Assembly (NCBI GenBank): GCA_004297225.1
Contig: SCUI01000010.1
Location: 124,001 to 188,000 of the forward strand
Length of the DNA: 64,000 nucleotides
From: Lysobacteraceae bacterium
GTDB taxonomy: Bacteria > Pseudomonadota > Gammaproteobacteria > Xanthomonadales > Xanthomonadaceae
Direction: 5' to 3'
In this document: in pieces, positions 47,013 through 58,664 of the stretch
How positions within the stretch are numbered: the stretch's first letter is position 1
How the letters are laid out: every line of letters begins with the position of its first letter
Position numbers and translations under genes: made by a program
The notes under the pieces: generated by a model
Told to the model about the DNA's origin: nothing
Database searches by the model: none
What the model saw: only the letters and a program-made list of their open reading frames with translations

Positions 47013-47258
47013 ATGCATCATCTTGCCCGCACGCCCCGACAGATCGGTACGCTCATCCGCCGCGGGCGGAAACGCCTCGAATTGAGCCAGCGCGCCCTGG
47101 GCGAAAAAGTAGGCCTGCGCCAAGAGACGATTTCGCTGATCGAGAATGGCAATCCAGCGACCCGCCTGGACACGATGCTGGCGGTGCTCGCCGCGCTGGA
47201 TCTGGAATTCCACATCGCCTCCCGCAGTCGCGGAACCAACCCCCGGGACCTTGTCTGA
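47013..47258 (+). CDS. hipB: HipB-like antitoxin/transcriptional repressor
   Basis: An 81-residue Xre-family HTH protein. LELSQRALGEKVGLRQETISLIENG is split into a helix-turn-helix with the QRALGEKVG recognition region, followed by ATRLDTMLAVLAAL, which should form the dimer core. The GGAG site just upstream supports ATG 47013 rather than the ATG at 47001. By family it binds and neutralises HipA and represses the operon. The stop is followed within 2 nt by the hipA ATG. Confidence 0.9.
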   Translation: MHHLARTPRQIGTLIRRGRKRLELSQRALGEKVGLRQETISLIENGNPATRLDTMLAVLAALDLEFHIASRSRGTNPRDLV

Positions 47259-47260
47259 CA

Positions 47261-48571
47261 ATGGCGCGAACCCGCCGTCACGCACCATTGCGCGTCTACC
47301 AGAACGATCGTCTGGTCGGCGTACTGATCAAGGCGGCCAGCGGCGCGATCGAGTTCCGTTACGACGGCACGTGGCTGGACAACCCGAAGGCGTTTCCCGT
47401 ATCGCTATCGCTGCCGCTGCAGGAAGACCCTTGGCGAGGTGAACCCGTTTCTGCCGTCTTCGAGAACCTGTTGCCGGACTCGGCGGACCTGCGACGGCGA
47501 GTCGCCGAGAAAGTCGGCGCCGCGGGGGTGGACGCTTACAGCCTGCTCGCGGCGATTGGCCGCGACTGCATCGGTGCATTGCAATTCATTGCAGGCGATG
47601 CGCCAGAAACCGCGCAAGAGATTTCAGGAGAGCCGCTTGACGATGGGTCGATCGAACAGCTACTTGCTTCCCTGGCACAAGCGCCCCTGGGACTGACACG
47701 CGACGACGACTTTCGGATTTCCGTCGCTGGTGCACAGGAAAAGACGGCATTGCTCTGGCATGACGGCAAATGGATGAAGCCGCATGGAACGACTCCGACT
47801 ACGCATATCTTCAAGCCCCAGATCGGAAGATTGCCAAATGGCATCGATCTGTCGAACAGTGTCGAGAACGAGTTCTATTGCCTGCTGCTGCTCCGGCATC
47901 TCGGGTTACCGGTCAACAACGCCCGGATCATGCGATTCGGCGGGACCAAGACTCTGGTGATCGAACGATTTGATCGCGCCTGGAGCGACGGCCGACTGGT
48001 GCGATTGCCGCAGGAGGATTGCTGCCAGGCGCTTTCGGTGCCACCGTCCCGCAAATATCAAGCAGACGGCGGTCCTGGCATCCTGGCGATCGCAAACTTG
48101 CTCAAGGGGGCCGACTCTCCCGCGGACGACCAACGCAAGTTATTCCAGACGCAGCTGGTCTTCTGGCTCATCGGTGCCACTGACGGGCATGCCAAAAACT
48201 TCAGCATCTTCCTGCATCCTGGCGGAGGCTACGCACTGACGCCGATCTACGACGTGCTGACGGCGCAACCGAGCCTCGATACCCGGCAGATCGAGCGCAG
48301 GCAAATGAAGCTTGCCATGTCCATCGGTGACAACGCCCACTATCGCATCGACGAGGTTCAGGCCCGGCACTTCGTCCAGACGGGCGAAGCGGCCGGTCTT
48401 CCGCGGGCACTTGTGCGGGATGCCCTCGATGGCATCCAGGCACGCATGGAAGGAGCGTTGTCGGCGGTTGAAGCCGAACTGCCTCCAGACTTCCCGCTCC
48501 CACTGCATGAATCCGTCAGCGCGGGAATCCATCAGGGGATGCGAAGGTTGCAAGTGGGCATGGAAACCTAG
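47261..48571 (+). CDS. hipA: HipA-like toxin serine/threonine kinase
   Basis: A 436-residue HipA-fold kinase. The N-subdomain 1 (about 10-110) precedes the kinase core. Ser154 in FRISVAGAQEKTALL matches the autophosphorylation site of E. coli HipA (Ser150), and the catalytic Asp308 lies in ATDGHAKNFSIFL, followed by YDVLTA (Mg-binding Asp). All key residues are present, so the toxin should be active. HipA of E. coli phosphorylates GltX and causes growth arrest and persistence; the target here is not known. Codon use is clearly more AT-tolerant than that of flanking genes, which points to recent transfer of hipBA. Confidence 0.92.
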   Translation: MARTRRHAPLRVYQNDRLVGVLIKAASGAIEFRYDGTWLDNPKAFPVSLSLPLQEDPWRGEPVSAVFENLLPDSADLRRRVAEKVGAAGVDAYSLLAAIGRDCIGALQFIAGDAPETAQEISGEPLDDGSIEQLLASLAQAPLGLTRDDDFRISVAGAQEKTALLWHDGKWMKPHGTTPTTHIFKPQIGRLPNGIDLSNSVENEFYCLLLLRHLGLPVNNARIMRFGGTKTLVIERFDRAWSDGRLVRLPQEDCCQALSVPPSRKYQADGGPGILAIANLLKGADSPADDQRKLFQTQLVFWLIGATDGHAKNFSIFLHPGGGYALTPIYDVLTAQPSLDTRQIERRQMKLAMSIGDNAHYRIDEVQARHFVQTGEAAGLPRALVRDALDGIQARMEGALSAVEAELPPDFPLPLHESVSAGIHQGMRRLQVGMET

Positions 48572-48582
48572 CGTCGGCGCAT

Positions 48583-48588
48583 TACCAT
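48583..48588 (+). promoter_or_regulatory. -10-like hexamer TACCAT upstream of ltaE
   Basis: TACCAT ends 6 nt before the ltaE ATG at 48595 and lies in the 23-nt gap after hipA. It is a weaker match than the TAGAAT copies elsewhere. Confidence 0.35.
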
Positions 48589-48594
48589 GGATAA

Positions 48595-49611
48595 ATGGCC
48601 AACGTACCCGACGACTGGATCGACCTGCGCAGCGACACCGTGACCCGCCCCTCGCCGGCCATGCGCGCGGCGATGGCCGCAGCCGAGGTCGGCGACGACG
48701 TCTATGGCGACGACCCGACGGTCAACGCGCTGCAGGAACGGCTCGCCGCAGACCTCGGATTCGAGGCCGGCCTGTTCCTGCCCAGCGGCACGCAGTCGAA
48801 CCTGGTCGCGTTGATGTCGCATTGCGCGCGCGGCGACGAATACATCGTCGGCATGGACGCGCACACGTACAAGTACGAGGGCGGCGGCGCCGCGGTGCTG
48901 GGCTCGATCCAGCCGCAGCCGATCCCGCAGGCGGCCGACGGCAGCCTGCCGCTGGATGCGATCGAACGCGCGATCAAGCCGGTCGATCCGCATTTCGCCC
49001 GCACCAGGCTGCTGTGCCTGGAAGACACCTGGCAGGGCAGGCCGCTGCCACTGGATTACCTCGCGCAGGCACGCGCGCTGTGCGACCGCCACGGGCTCGG
49101 ACTGCACCTGGACGGCGCGCGGCTGTACAACGCCGCGGTCGCGCAGGGCGTGCCCGCGCGCGAGATCGCGCGGCATTTCGACAGCGTGTCGGTATGCCTG
49201 TCCAAGGGGCTGGGTGCGCCGGTGGGTTCGGTGCTGGTCGGCAGCCGCCAACTGCTGTCGGTGGCGCGACGCTGGCGCAAGGTCACCGGCGGCGGCATGC
49301 GCCAGGCGGGATTGCTCGCCGCGGCGGGGCTCCACGCGCTCGACCACAACGTGGAGCGCATGGCCGAGGACCACGCGCGTGCCGGGCGCCTTGCGCGCGC
49401 GCTGTCCGCGCTGCCGGGCGTGGCCTCGGTCGAACAGCACACCAACATGGTGTTCGTCACCGTCGCGCCCGAGTCGTTGCCGCGCCTGCGCGAGCGCGCG
49501 CAAGCGCAACGGATCCACCTGACCATCGGCAACGCCCCCCGCCTGCGCCTCGTCCTCCACCTCGACGTCCCCGAATCCGCGCTCGAGCGCATCGCCGGAG
49601 CCTTCGCATGA
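48595..49611 (+). CDS. ltaE: Low-specificity L-threonine aldolase
   Basis: A 338-residue PLP enzyme splitting L-threonine or allo-threonine to glycine and acetaldehyde. DLRSDTVTRPSPAMR at the N-terminus, FLPSGTQSNLVAL, HLDGARLYNA and the PLP Lys204 in CLSKGLGAPVGS are diagnostic. The start has no ribosome site, only the -10-like hexamer. The stop overlaps the carbonic anhydrase-like ATG (ATGA). Resumption of GC-rich codon use here marks the edge of the hipBA patch. Confidence 0.95.
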   Translation: MANVPDDWIDLRSDTVTRPSPAMRAAMAAAEVGDDVYGDDPTVNALQERLAADLGFEAGLFLPSGTQSNLVALMSHCARGDEYIVGMDAHTYKYEGGGAAVLGSIQPQPIPQAADGSLPLDAIERAIKPVDPHFARTRLLCLEDTWQGRPLPLDYLAQARALCDRHGLGLHLDGARLYNAAVAQGVPAREIARHFDSVSVCLSKGLGAPVGSVLVGSRQLLSVARRWRKVTGGGMRQAGLLAAAGLHALDHNVERMAEDHARAGRLARALSALPGVASVEQHTNMVFVTVAPESLPRLRERAQAQRIHLTIGNAPRLRLVLHLDVPESALERIAGAFA

Positions 49612-50153
49612 ACATCCGCCCGTACAGGAACGTGCTGCCCACCCTGGGCGAGCGGGTCTACGTGGATGCGATGGCGACGCTGGTGGGTGACGTCGTGCTC
49701 GGCGACGACGTGTCGCTGTGGCCGGGAGTGGTGGTGCGCGGCGACGTCAACTTCATCCGCATCGGCGCGCGCAGCAACATCCAGGACGGCACCGTGGTCC
49801 ACGTCAGCCACGACGGTCCGCACGCCAGGCTCGGGGGCTTCGCCACGGTGATCGGCGAGGACGTCACCATCGGCCACAAGGCGATCGTCCACGCCTGCCG
49901 CATCGGGGATGCCTGCCTCATCGGCATGGGCGCGATCGTGCTCGACGGCGCGGTGGTCGAACAGCACGGGTTCGTCGGCGCCGGTGCGCTGGTGACGCCG
50001 GGCAAGGTCGTGGGCCGCGGCGAAATGTGGCTCGGCAACCCGGCGCGCAAGGCGCGCATGCTCAGCGACGCGGAAATCGAGGCGCTGTACTACAGCGCGG
50101 GACACTACGTCCGGTTGAAGGACGAATACCTCAGCGCGCGGGCTCCGGCGTAG
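49608..50153 (+). CDS. Gamma carbonic anhydrase-like hexapeptide-repeat protein
   Basis: A 181-residue left-handed beta-helix protein of the gamma-CA/YrdA family. Hexapeptide repeats run from about residue 20 to 140. The metal-ligand-type histidines appear in DGTVVHVSHDG and IGHKAIVHACRIGD. Residues further needed for full carbonic anhydrase activity are hard to judge by eye, and many YrdA-like proteins have no proven activity. Translationally coupled to ltaE; its 3' end overlaps the convergent TlpA-like gene by 23 nt. Confidence 0.9.
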   Translation: MNIRPYRNVLPTLGERVYVDAMATLVGDVVLGDDVSLWPGVVVRGDVNFIRIGARSNIQDGTVVHVSHDGPHARLGGFATVIGEDVTIGHKAIVHACRIGDACLIGMGAIVLDGAVVEQHGFVGAGALVTPGKVVGRGEMWLGNPARKARMLSDAEIEALYYSAGHYVRLKDEYLSARAPA

Positions 50154-50700
50154 CCGCAGGGGCGGGCGCGGGCGCCTGCGGGAACGCCTCCAGCGCCGCG
50201 CGCTGCACGTCCTCGAGGATCCCGGGCAACGCATCCTCCAGGTAACCCTCGTAATGCCGCTGCACGCGGCCCTGGGTATCGAGCAGCCAGAGGTTGGGGA
50301 ACATCTGCACGCCCCAGGCCGCCGCCACCGTGCCGGAAGGATCGCGCGCCTGCACCAGCGAGTAGCCGCGCATCTGCCGCAGCATCGAGCTCCAGTCCTT
50401 GGAAGTATCGTTCACGCTCACCGCCACCACCCGCAGCTGGTCCGTTCCGACCGCCTGCTGCAGCTTCTCCAGGGTCGGCACCTCGACCAGGCAGTACGCA
50501 CACCTGGTGTTCCAGAACGCGACGACCACCAGCTTGCCGTGCCAGGCGTCCAGCGTGACCGGCTTGCCGTCGGGGTCCTGGCCCAGCAGGGCCGGCGCCA
50601 TGTCGCCCACCCCCGGGCCACGCGGCGACGCCGTCGCCACCCCCGGCAACAGCGTGGCGGCGAGCAGCACGGAACACACGGTCAGGGCGAGGCGGCGCAT
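50131..50700 (-). CDS. TlpA-like thioredoxin-fold protein
   Basis: A 189-residue periplasmic protein with a signal peptide (hydrophobic residues 5-22, cleavage near ATA-SP). The thioredoxin domain has the redox motif [11 protein letters not shown], with the CxxC at RCAYC, and a cis-Pro at [10 protein letters not shown]. By family it is a thiol:disulfide oxidoreductase such as TlpA/ResA, possibly in cytochrome maturation or envelope redox repair. A C-terminal Ala/Pro-rich tail is variable. It is divergent from mutM. Confidence 0.88.
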   Translation of the reverse strand: MRRLALTVCSVLLAATLLPGVATASPRGPGVGDMAPALLGQDPDGKPVTLDAWHGKLVVVAFWNTRCAYCLVEVPTLEKLQQAVGTDQLRVVAVSVNDTSKDWSSMLRQMRGYSLVQARDPSGTVAAAWGVQMFPNLWLLDTQGRVQRHYEGYLEDALPGILEDVQRAALEAFPQAPAPAPAATPEPAR

Positions 50701-50771
50701 CGACGAACTCCAGGCGGTGCTATGGCGCCATTATCGTCATTTCGGCCGCGCGCTTTTGCGACACTGGCGCC

Positions 50772-51584
50772 ATGCCGGAACTGCCCGAAGTCGAAACCAC
50801 GCGCCGCGGCATCGCGCCGCACCTGGAAGGCCATCGCATCCGCGACGTGGTGCTGCGCAGGCCGGACCTGCGCTGGCCGATCCCGCCGGAAGTGGCCGCG
50901 CGCCTGCCCGGGCAGCGGATCGACGCGGTGCGCCGCCGCGCCAAGTACCTGTTGCTCGACACCGCGGCCGGCAGCGCACTGCTGCACCTGGGCATGTCCG
51001 GCAGCCTGCGGGTGTTGCCGGGCGTGACCGCGCCCGGCGCGCACGACCACGTGGACCTGGCGCTGGCCGGCGGCCGGGTGCTGCGCTTCCACGACCCGCG
51101 CCGCTTCGGCAGCCTGCTGTGGCAGCCGCCCGGCGAGGTCCACCCGCTGCTGCGCGGGCTCGGGCCCGAACCACTCTCCGACGGCTTCGACGGCGACTGG
51201 CTGCATGCCCGCAGCCGCGGACGCAAGGCGCCGGTGAAGAGTTTCCTGATGGACCAGCGGATCGTCGTCGGTGTCGGCAACATCTACGCCGCCGAGGTCC
51301 TGTTTGCCGCGGGAATCTCGCCCTGGCGCGCCGCCGGGCGGGTATCGCTGGCGCGTTACCGGTTGCTGGCCGACGCCGCGAAGGAAATCCTCATGGCCGC
51401 CATCGAGCGCGGCGGCACCACGCTGCGCGACTTCACCGCACCCGATGGTGCCCCCGGCTACTTCGAACAGGAGCTCGCGGTCTACGGCCGCGGCGGCGAA
51501 CCTTGCCGCGCCTGCGGCCGTCCGTTGCGCCAGGACTGGATCGGCCAGCGCGCCAGCGCCTGGTGCGCGCACTGCCAGCGCTGA
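50772..51584 (+). CDS. mutM: Formamidopyrimidine-DNA glycosylase
   Basis: A 270-residue bifunctional glycosylase that removes 8-oxoguanine. The catalytic N-terminal [13 protein letters not shown] (Pro2 nucleophile, Glu3), RRAKYLL with the beta-elimination Lys, and [17 protein letters not shown] of the H2TH motif are intact. The zinc finger ends with CRACGRP...WCAHCQ, four Cys. It belongs with xthA in base-excision repair; the two lie 4 kb apart. Confidence 0.97.
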   Translation: MPELPEVETTRRGIAPHLEGHRIRDVVLRRPDLRWPIPPEVAARLPGQRIDAVRRRAKYLLLDTAAGSALLHLGMSGSLRVLPGVTAPGAHDHVDLALAGGRVLRFHDPRRFGSLLWQPPGEVHPLLRGLGPEPLSDGFDGDWLHARSRGRKAPVKSFLMDQRIVVGVGNIYAAEVLFAAGISPWRAAGRVSLARYRLLADAAKEILMAAIERGGTTLRDFTAPDGAPGYFEQELAVYGRGGEPCRACGRPLRQDWIGQRASAWCAHCQR

Positions 51585-51629
51585 ACAGGGGCCGGGCCGG
51601 GAATTGGCGCGCCGCGGCCGCATGCGGGC

Positions 51630-51655
51630 TATATTGGCGGCCGTCTTTGGGGAAA
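51630..51655 (+). promoter_or_regulatory. Promoter -10 (TATATT) and ribosome site of the sigma factor gene
   Basis: TATATT at 51630-51635 is a strong -10, giving a transcription start near 51642, and GGGGAAAG lies upstream of the GTG at 51661. This rules out the ATG at 51622, which lies before the promoter. The -35 is unclear, and a sigma-factor-specific promoter cannot be excluded. Confidence 0.5.
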
Positions 51656-51660
51656 GACCC

Positions 51661-52233
51661 GTGGTCGAGACTTCCGAAATCACCCTGTGGCTCGATGCCG
51701 CGCGCGATGGCGACCGCGCCGCGCTCGATCGCGTGCTCGCCACGCTGTACCAGGAATTGCACACGATGGCCCGTCGCCAGCTGGCGGGGCAGCAGGGCCA
51801 TACCCTGGACGCCACCGCGCTGGTGCACGAGGCCTACCTCAAGCTCGTCGGCCGCAACGCGGCGCAGTTCGACGACCGCGCGCATTTCTTCGCCTACGCG
51901 GCCTCGGCCATGCGCAGCGTGGTCGTGGACTATGCGCGCCAGCGCCTGGCACAGAAGCGCGGCGGCGACCTGCATCGCGTCGCCGAGTTGCCGGAGGACA
52001 TCGAGGGTGGCGTCCGCCTGGACGAGGAGACCCTCGGGCTCGATGTCGCGCTGACCCGTCTCGCCGGCGTGGATCCGCGGCTGGCGCAGGTGGTGGAACT
52101 GCGCTATTTCACCGGCCTGTCCGAACTGGAGATCGCCGCGCTGCTCAAGCGCTCCGAGCGCAGCATCCGCCGCGACTGGCAAAAGGCACGCCTGTTCCTG
52201 CTTGCGTCGCTGAAGGATACGGCGGACGCCTGA
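51661..52233 (+). CDS. ECF sigma factor, ECF43/TIGR02999-like
   Basis: A 190-residue RNA polymerase sigma factor with only regions 2 and 4. Region 2 includes LDATALVHEAYLKL and ARQRLAQKR. Region 4 (about 125-185) includes VELRYFTGLSELEIAALLKRSERSIRRDW, a helix-turn-helix. The alignment features match the family that is commonly encoded next to Ser/Thr protein kinases (ECF43), where, in Vibrio, kinase phosphorylation activates the sigma factor. The kinase gene begins 4 nt downstream and no anti-sigma factor is present. Confidence 0.88.
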   Translation: MVETSEITLWLDAARDGDRAALDRVLATLYQELHTMARRQLAGQQGHTLDATALVHEAYLKLVGRNAAQFDDRAHFFAYAASAMRSVVVDYARQRLAQKRGGDLHRVAELPEDIEGGVRLDEETLGLDVALTRLAGVDPRLAQVVELRYFTGLSELEIAALLKRSERSIRRDWQKARLFLLASLKDTADA

Positions 52234-52237
52234 GGCC

Positions 52238-55129
<2,892 letters not shown>

Positions 55130-55703
55130 TCTTCTTGAACTCGGCGCGCGACACCGACACGTAGCGTTCGTTGCCGCCGATCTCCACCTGCGGCCCGGCG
55201 TGCAACGCACGCCCCTTGTCGTCCACGCGCACGGTCATCGTCGCCTTGCTGCCGCTGTGGCAGATGGTCTTGATCTCCTGCAACTCGTCGGCCCAGGCCA
55301 GCAGGTACTGGCTGCCCTCGAACAGTTCGCCGCGGAAGTCGGTGCGCAGGCCATAGCAAAGCACCGGGATGCGCAGCTCGTCGACGATCTCGGTCAGCTG
55401 CCAGACCTGGGCGCGGGTCAGGAACTGGGCCTCGTCGACCAGCACGCAATGCAGGGGACCATGTGCCTCGACACTGGCCCGGACCATGCGTTCGAGGTCG
55501 TCGTCGCGGCCGAACGGCGTGCCGTCGGCGCGCAGGCCGATCCGCGAGGAGACGGTGCCGCTGCCGTCGCGATGGTCCAGGCGCGGCGTCAGGATCGCCA
55601 CGCGCATGCCGCGCTCGCGATAGTTGTGCGCCGACTGCAGCAGCGTCGTGGTCTTGCCGGCGTTCATCGCCGAGTAGTAGAAGTAGAGCTTGGCCATCGG
55701 CGG

Positions 55704-55709
55704 ATTCTA
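55704..55709 (-). promoter_or_regulatory. -10 hexamer TAGAAT, probable leaderless tdk promoter
   Basis: On the minus strand TAGAAT-CCGCCG-ATG: a 6-nt gap, no ribosome site. It lies in the 43-nt gap between the Sel1-repeat protein stop and tdk. Confidence 0.5.
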
Positions 55710-55740
55710 GCCGCCACGACGGCCCGCCACGCAGGCCCGT

Positions 55741-56481
55741 TCAGTCCCCGGGCGGGGGCTTGGCGGCGTCGGGCAGCTGCTCGACGTCGCCGACGTCGAC
55801 ACGGCCCTGGTAGTGCTGCTCGAAGATCCGGTCGCGCAGTTCCACGTACTGCTCCGGCTTCCAGAACGTCTCCGAGTAATACAGCTCCGGATCCAGGCCG
55901 TTGCTCATCCACAGCGGGCCGGCCGAGGCGTTGTAGCCGAGCAGGCTGCTGGTGCCGCGCCGCAGCTCGCGGCGCATGACCACGCCCAGGCGGTGCAGTG
56001 CGGCCTTGTCGCCGTACTCTTCCTCCATGCCCGGCGCCTGTTCACGCGCGTGCGCCTGCTGGCCCGCGTCCAGGTGCTGCCAGTAATAGAGCTTGAGCAG
56101 CGTGAATTCGCGTTGCCCGCGCTCGGCCGCGAGCGCCATCCACAGGAAGCCCTGGACAGGATCCTGGCCCACGCCCTGGCCGTTCCAGTACATCTCGCCC
56201 AGCCGCGCCTGCGAGGGCTTGTCGCCGTAGTACGCCGCACGGCGGTATTCCTTCGCCGCCGAAGCCGGGTTCTTGCGCTTGTCCAGGGCAATGCCGCGCA
56301 TGCGGTAGTCCATGTCCGGATGCGCGGCGCGGAAGCCGTCGGTCAGCAACTGCTGCGGGATGTGGTAGATGCGCGGCGGCGCCGGCGTGGCCTCGCCGTC
56401 GGCGCGCGCCGGCGGCGGCGCCAGGGCCAGTGCAATCGCCAGCCCGATCACCCCGGGTGCCCCGAATCCCGTCGTACGCAT
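55741..56481 (-). CDS. Secreted Sel1-like repeat protein
   Basis: A 246-residue protein with a signal peptide (cleavage after PPPARA). The middle has Sel1-type repeats: AKEYRRAAYYGDKPSQARLGEMYWNG is followed by DPVQGFLWMALAAERG. Such solenoid proteins mediate protein contacts in the envelope. The N- and C-terminal flanks are not assignable; the end has DVGDVEQLPDAAKPPPGD. It is minus-strand and upstream of tdk, from which it is separated by a probable promoter. Confidence 0.82.
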   Translation of the reverse strand: MRTTGFGAPGVIGLAIALALAPPPARADGEATPAPPRIYHIPQQLLTDGFRAAHPDMDYRMRGIALDKRKNPASAAKEYRRAAYYGDKPSQARLGEMYWNGQGVGQDPVQGFLWMALAAERGQREFTLLKLYYWQHLDAGQQAHAREQAPGMEEEYGDKAALHRLGVVMRRELRRGTSSLLGYNASAGPLWMSNGLDPELYYSETFWKPEQYVELRDRIFEQHYQGRVDVGDVEQLPDAAKPPPGD

Positions 56482-56535
56482 GTCGCTTCCTCCCTGCAGG
56501 CATGAACTGTAGCGCGCATGGCCGGCGGTGACCGT

Positions 56536-56564
56536 TTTTCATCGCGCACCACGACCGCTAGACT
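56536..56564 (+). promoter_or_regulatory. rep promoter candidate
   Basis: TTTTCA (56536-56541) and TAGACT (56559-56564) with a 17-nt spacer, each four of six to consensus. Transcription would begin near 56571, 18 nt before the rep ATG. Confidence 0.5.
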
Positions 56565-56588
56565 GCACGCCCGGGACGAACAGCGACC

Positions 56589-58568
56589 ATGCACGGCCTC
56601 AATCCCCCACAACGCGAGGCGGTGCTGCATGCGGACGGACCGTTGCTGGTGCTGGCAGGCGCCGGCAGCGGCAAGACCCGCGTCATCGTCGAGAAGATCG
56701 CGCACCTGGTCGGTTCCGGCCGCTTCCCGGCCAGGCGCATCGCCGCGATCACCTTCACCAACAAGTCCGCGCGCGAGATGAGGGAGCGCGTGGCGAAGCG
56801 GCTGAAGGGCGACGCCGCCGAAGGCCTCACCGTGTGCACCTTCCATGCGCTGGGCCTGAAGATCCTGCAGGTCGAACACGCGAAGCTGGGTCTGCGTCGC
56901 GGGTTCTCGATCTTCGACGCCGAGGACAGCGCCGCCCAGTTCAAGGACCTGTTGCCCCCGGGCAGCAAACCCGACGCGATCGAGGCGGCGAAGCAGCTGG
57001 TGTCGCGGGCGAAAAATGCCGGCCTGTCGCCGGAAGAAGCCGCCGCGGCAGCGACCAGCGTGCGCGAACGCGAGGCCGCGGCGCTGTACAAGCGCTACCA
57101 GCAGCGGCTGTCGGCGTTCAACGCGGTCGATTTCGACGACCTGATCCGGTTGCCGGTGCAATTGCTCGAGGCCGACTCCGACTGCATCGCCGCCTGGCGC
57201 GAGCGCATCGGCTACCTGCTGGTGGACGAGTGCCAGGACACCAACGATGCGCAGTACCGGCTGCTGAAGGCGCTCGCCGGCCCGCGCGGCCTGTTCACCT
57301 GCGTCGGCGACGACGACCAGTCGATCTACGCCTGGCGCGGCGCCAACCCCGACAACCTGCTGCAGCTGGCGGTCGACTACCCGGACCTGCGGGTGGTGAA
57401 GCTGGAGCAGAACTACCGCTGCTCCAACCGCGTGCTGCGCTCGGCCAACGCGCTGATCGCCAACAACCCCCACGAACACTCGAAGACGCTGTGGAGCGGC
57501 AATGCCGACGGCGAGCGCATCCGCGTGTGGGAATGCCGCGACGCCGCGCACGAGGCGGAGAAGGTCGCCGCCGAGATCCAGTTCCAGGCGCAGAAGCATG
57601 GCGCACCCTGGAGCGAGTTCTGCATCCTGTTCCGCGGCAACCACCAGTCGCGCGCGCTGGAGAAGGCCCTGCAGCTGCTGCGCGTGCCCTACCACCTCAC
57701 CGGCGGCACCGCGTTCCTGGACCGCGGCGAGGTCAAGGATGCGATGGCCTGGCTGCGGCTGGTCGCCAACCCCGACGACGACGCCGCATTCCTGCGCGCG
57801 GTGGCCTCGCCCTCGCGCGGCGTCGGCGGCACCACGCTGGCCAAGCTGGCGGAGCTGGCGCAGCACGCGCACCTGCCGCTGGCCCGCGCCGCCGAATCGA
57901 TCGCACTGCTGAAGCAGCTGCCGGCCCGTTCCGGCAATGCGCTGCAGGAGTTCGCCGGCATCGTCCGCGGGCTTCGCGCCGATGCGGGACGACTGCCGCC
58001 GTCGGAACTGGTGCGCAGGCTCAACGAGCGCAGCGGCCTGCTCGCCCAGCTGCGTGCGCAGTGCAAGGACGAGGCGCAGTTCCAGGCACGGCGCCGCAAC
58101 CTCGACGAACTCGCCGACTGGTTCGACGGCGGCCGCAACGCCGGCCCGGGCGACCTCGCCGCCGCGCTGGCGCTGCTGTCGCACGCCGACAAGGGCGACG
58201 CCGGCAACCAGGTGCGGCTGATGAGCCTGCACGCGGCCAAGGGCCTTGAATTCCGCTACGTGTTCATCATCGGCGTCGAGGACGGCAACCTGCCGCACGA
58301 GGCCAGCATCGAGGAAGGCCGCCTGGACGAGGAGCGGCGCCTGCTCTACGTCGGCATCACCCGCGCCAAGGAAGCGCTGTGGCTGTCGCATTCGCGGCAG
58401 GCGCAACGCTGGGGCGAGAAGCTGCGGCTGGCGCCGAGCCGCTTCCTCGACGAACTGCCGGCGGCGGAGCTGCAGCGCGACGGCGCCGATCCGGTGGCGG
58501 ATGCAGAGCGCAAGGCGGAGCGCGCGAGCGCGGGGTTCGCGGCGATCAGGGAGTTGCTGGGCGGCTGA
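56589..58568 (+). CDS. rep: ATP-dependent DNA helicase Rep
   Basis: A 659-residue SF1A 3'-5' helicase that helps replication forks past protein blocks. Motif I AGAGSGKTRVI, TFTNKSAREM, DECQDTNDAQ, GDDDQSIYAWRGA, EQNYRCSNRVL and GITRAKEAL run in order. The DECQDTN motif II and the short C-terminus distinguish it from UvrD. A 96-nt spacer holding two inverted GTAG repeats follows. Confidence 0.96.
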   Translation: MHGLNPPQREAVLHADGPLLVLAGAGSGKTRVIVEKIAHLVGSGRFPARRIAAITFTNKSAREMRERVAKRLKGDAAEGLTVCTFHALGLKILQVEHAKLGLRRGFSIFDAEDSAAQFKDLLPPGSKPDAIEAAKQLVSRAKNAGLSPEEAAAAATSVREREAAALYKRYQQRLSAFNAVDFDDLIRLPVQLLEADSDCIAAWRERIGYLLVDECQDTNDAQYRLLKALAGPRGLFTCVGDDDQSIYAWRGANPDNLLQLAVDYPDLRVVKLEQNYRCSNRVLRSANALIANNPHEHSKTLWSGNADGERIRVWECRDAAHEAEKVAAEIQFQAQKHGAPWSEFCILFRGNHQSRALEKALQLLRVPYHLTGGTAFLDRGEVKDAMAWLRLVANPDDDAAFLRAVASPSRGVGGTTLAKLAELAQHAHLPLARAAESIALLKQLPARSGNALQEFAGIVRGLRADAGRLPPSELVRRLNERSGLLAQLRAQCKDEAQFQARRRNLDELADWFDGGRNAGPGDLAAALALLSHADKGDAGNQVRLMSLHAAKGLEFRYVFIIGVEDGNLPHEASIEEGRLDEERRLLYVGITRAKEALWLSHSRQAQRWGEKLRLAPSRFLDELPAAELQRDGADPVADAERKAERASAGFAAIRELLGG

Positions 58569-58574
58569 CGAAAC

Positions 58575-58597
58575 GTAGAGCCGACCCATGGTCGGCT
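58575..58597 (+). repeat. GTAG palindromic repeat, copy 5
   Basis: GTAGAGCCGACC-CAT-GGTCGGCT on the plus strand, beginning 6 nt after the rep stop. It forms an inverted pair with copy 6, 13 nt away. Confidence 0.85.
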
Positions 58598-58610
58598 GGG
58601 GCGTGTCATT

Positions 58611-58633
58611 AGCCGACCATGGGTCGGCTCTAC
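58611..58633 (-). repeat. GTAG palindromic repeat, copy 6
   Basis: The reverse-oriented partner of copy 5; the two can form one long hairpin around GGGGCGTGTCATT. Its outer CTAC runs into AAT to make TACAAT (58631-58636), a possible -10 for the phosphatase gene. Confidence 0.85.
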
Positions 58634-58664
58634 AATCGCGGAAGATTCCATCCAAGGACCGTCC

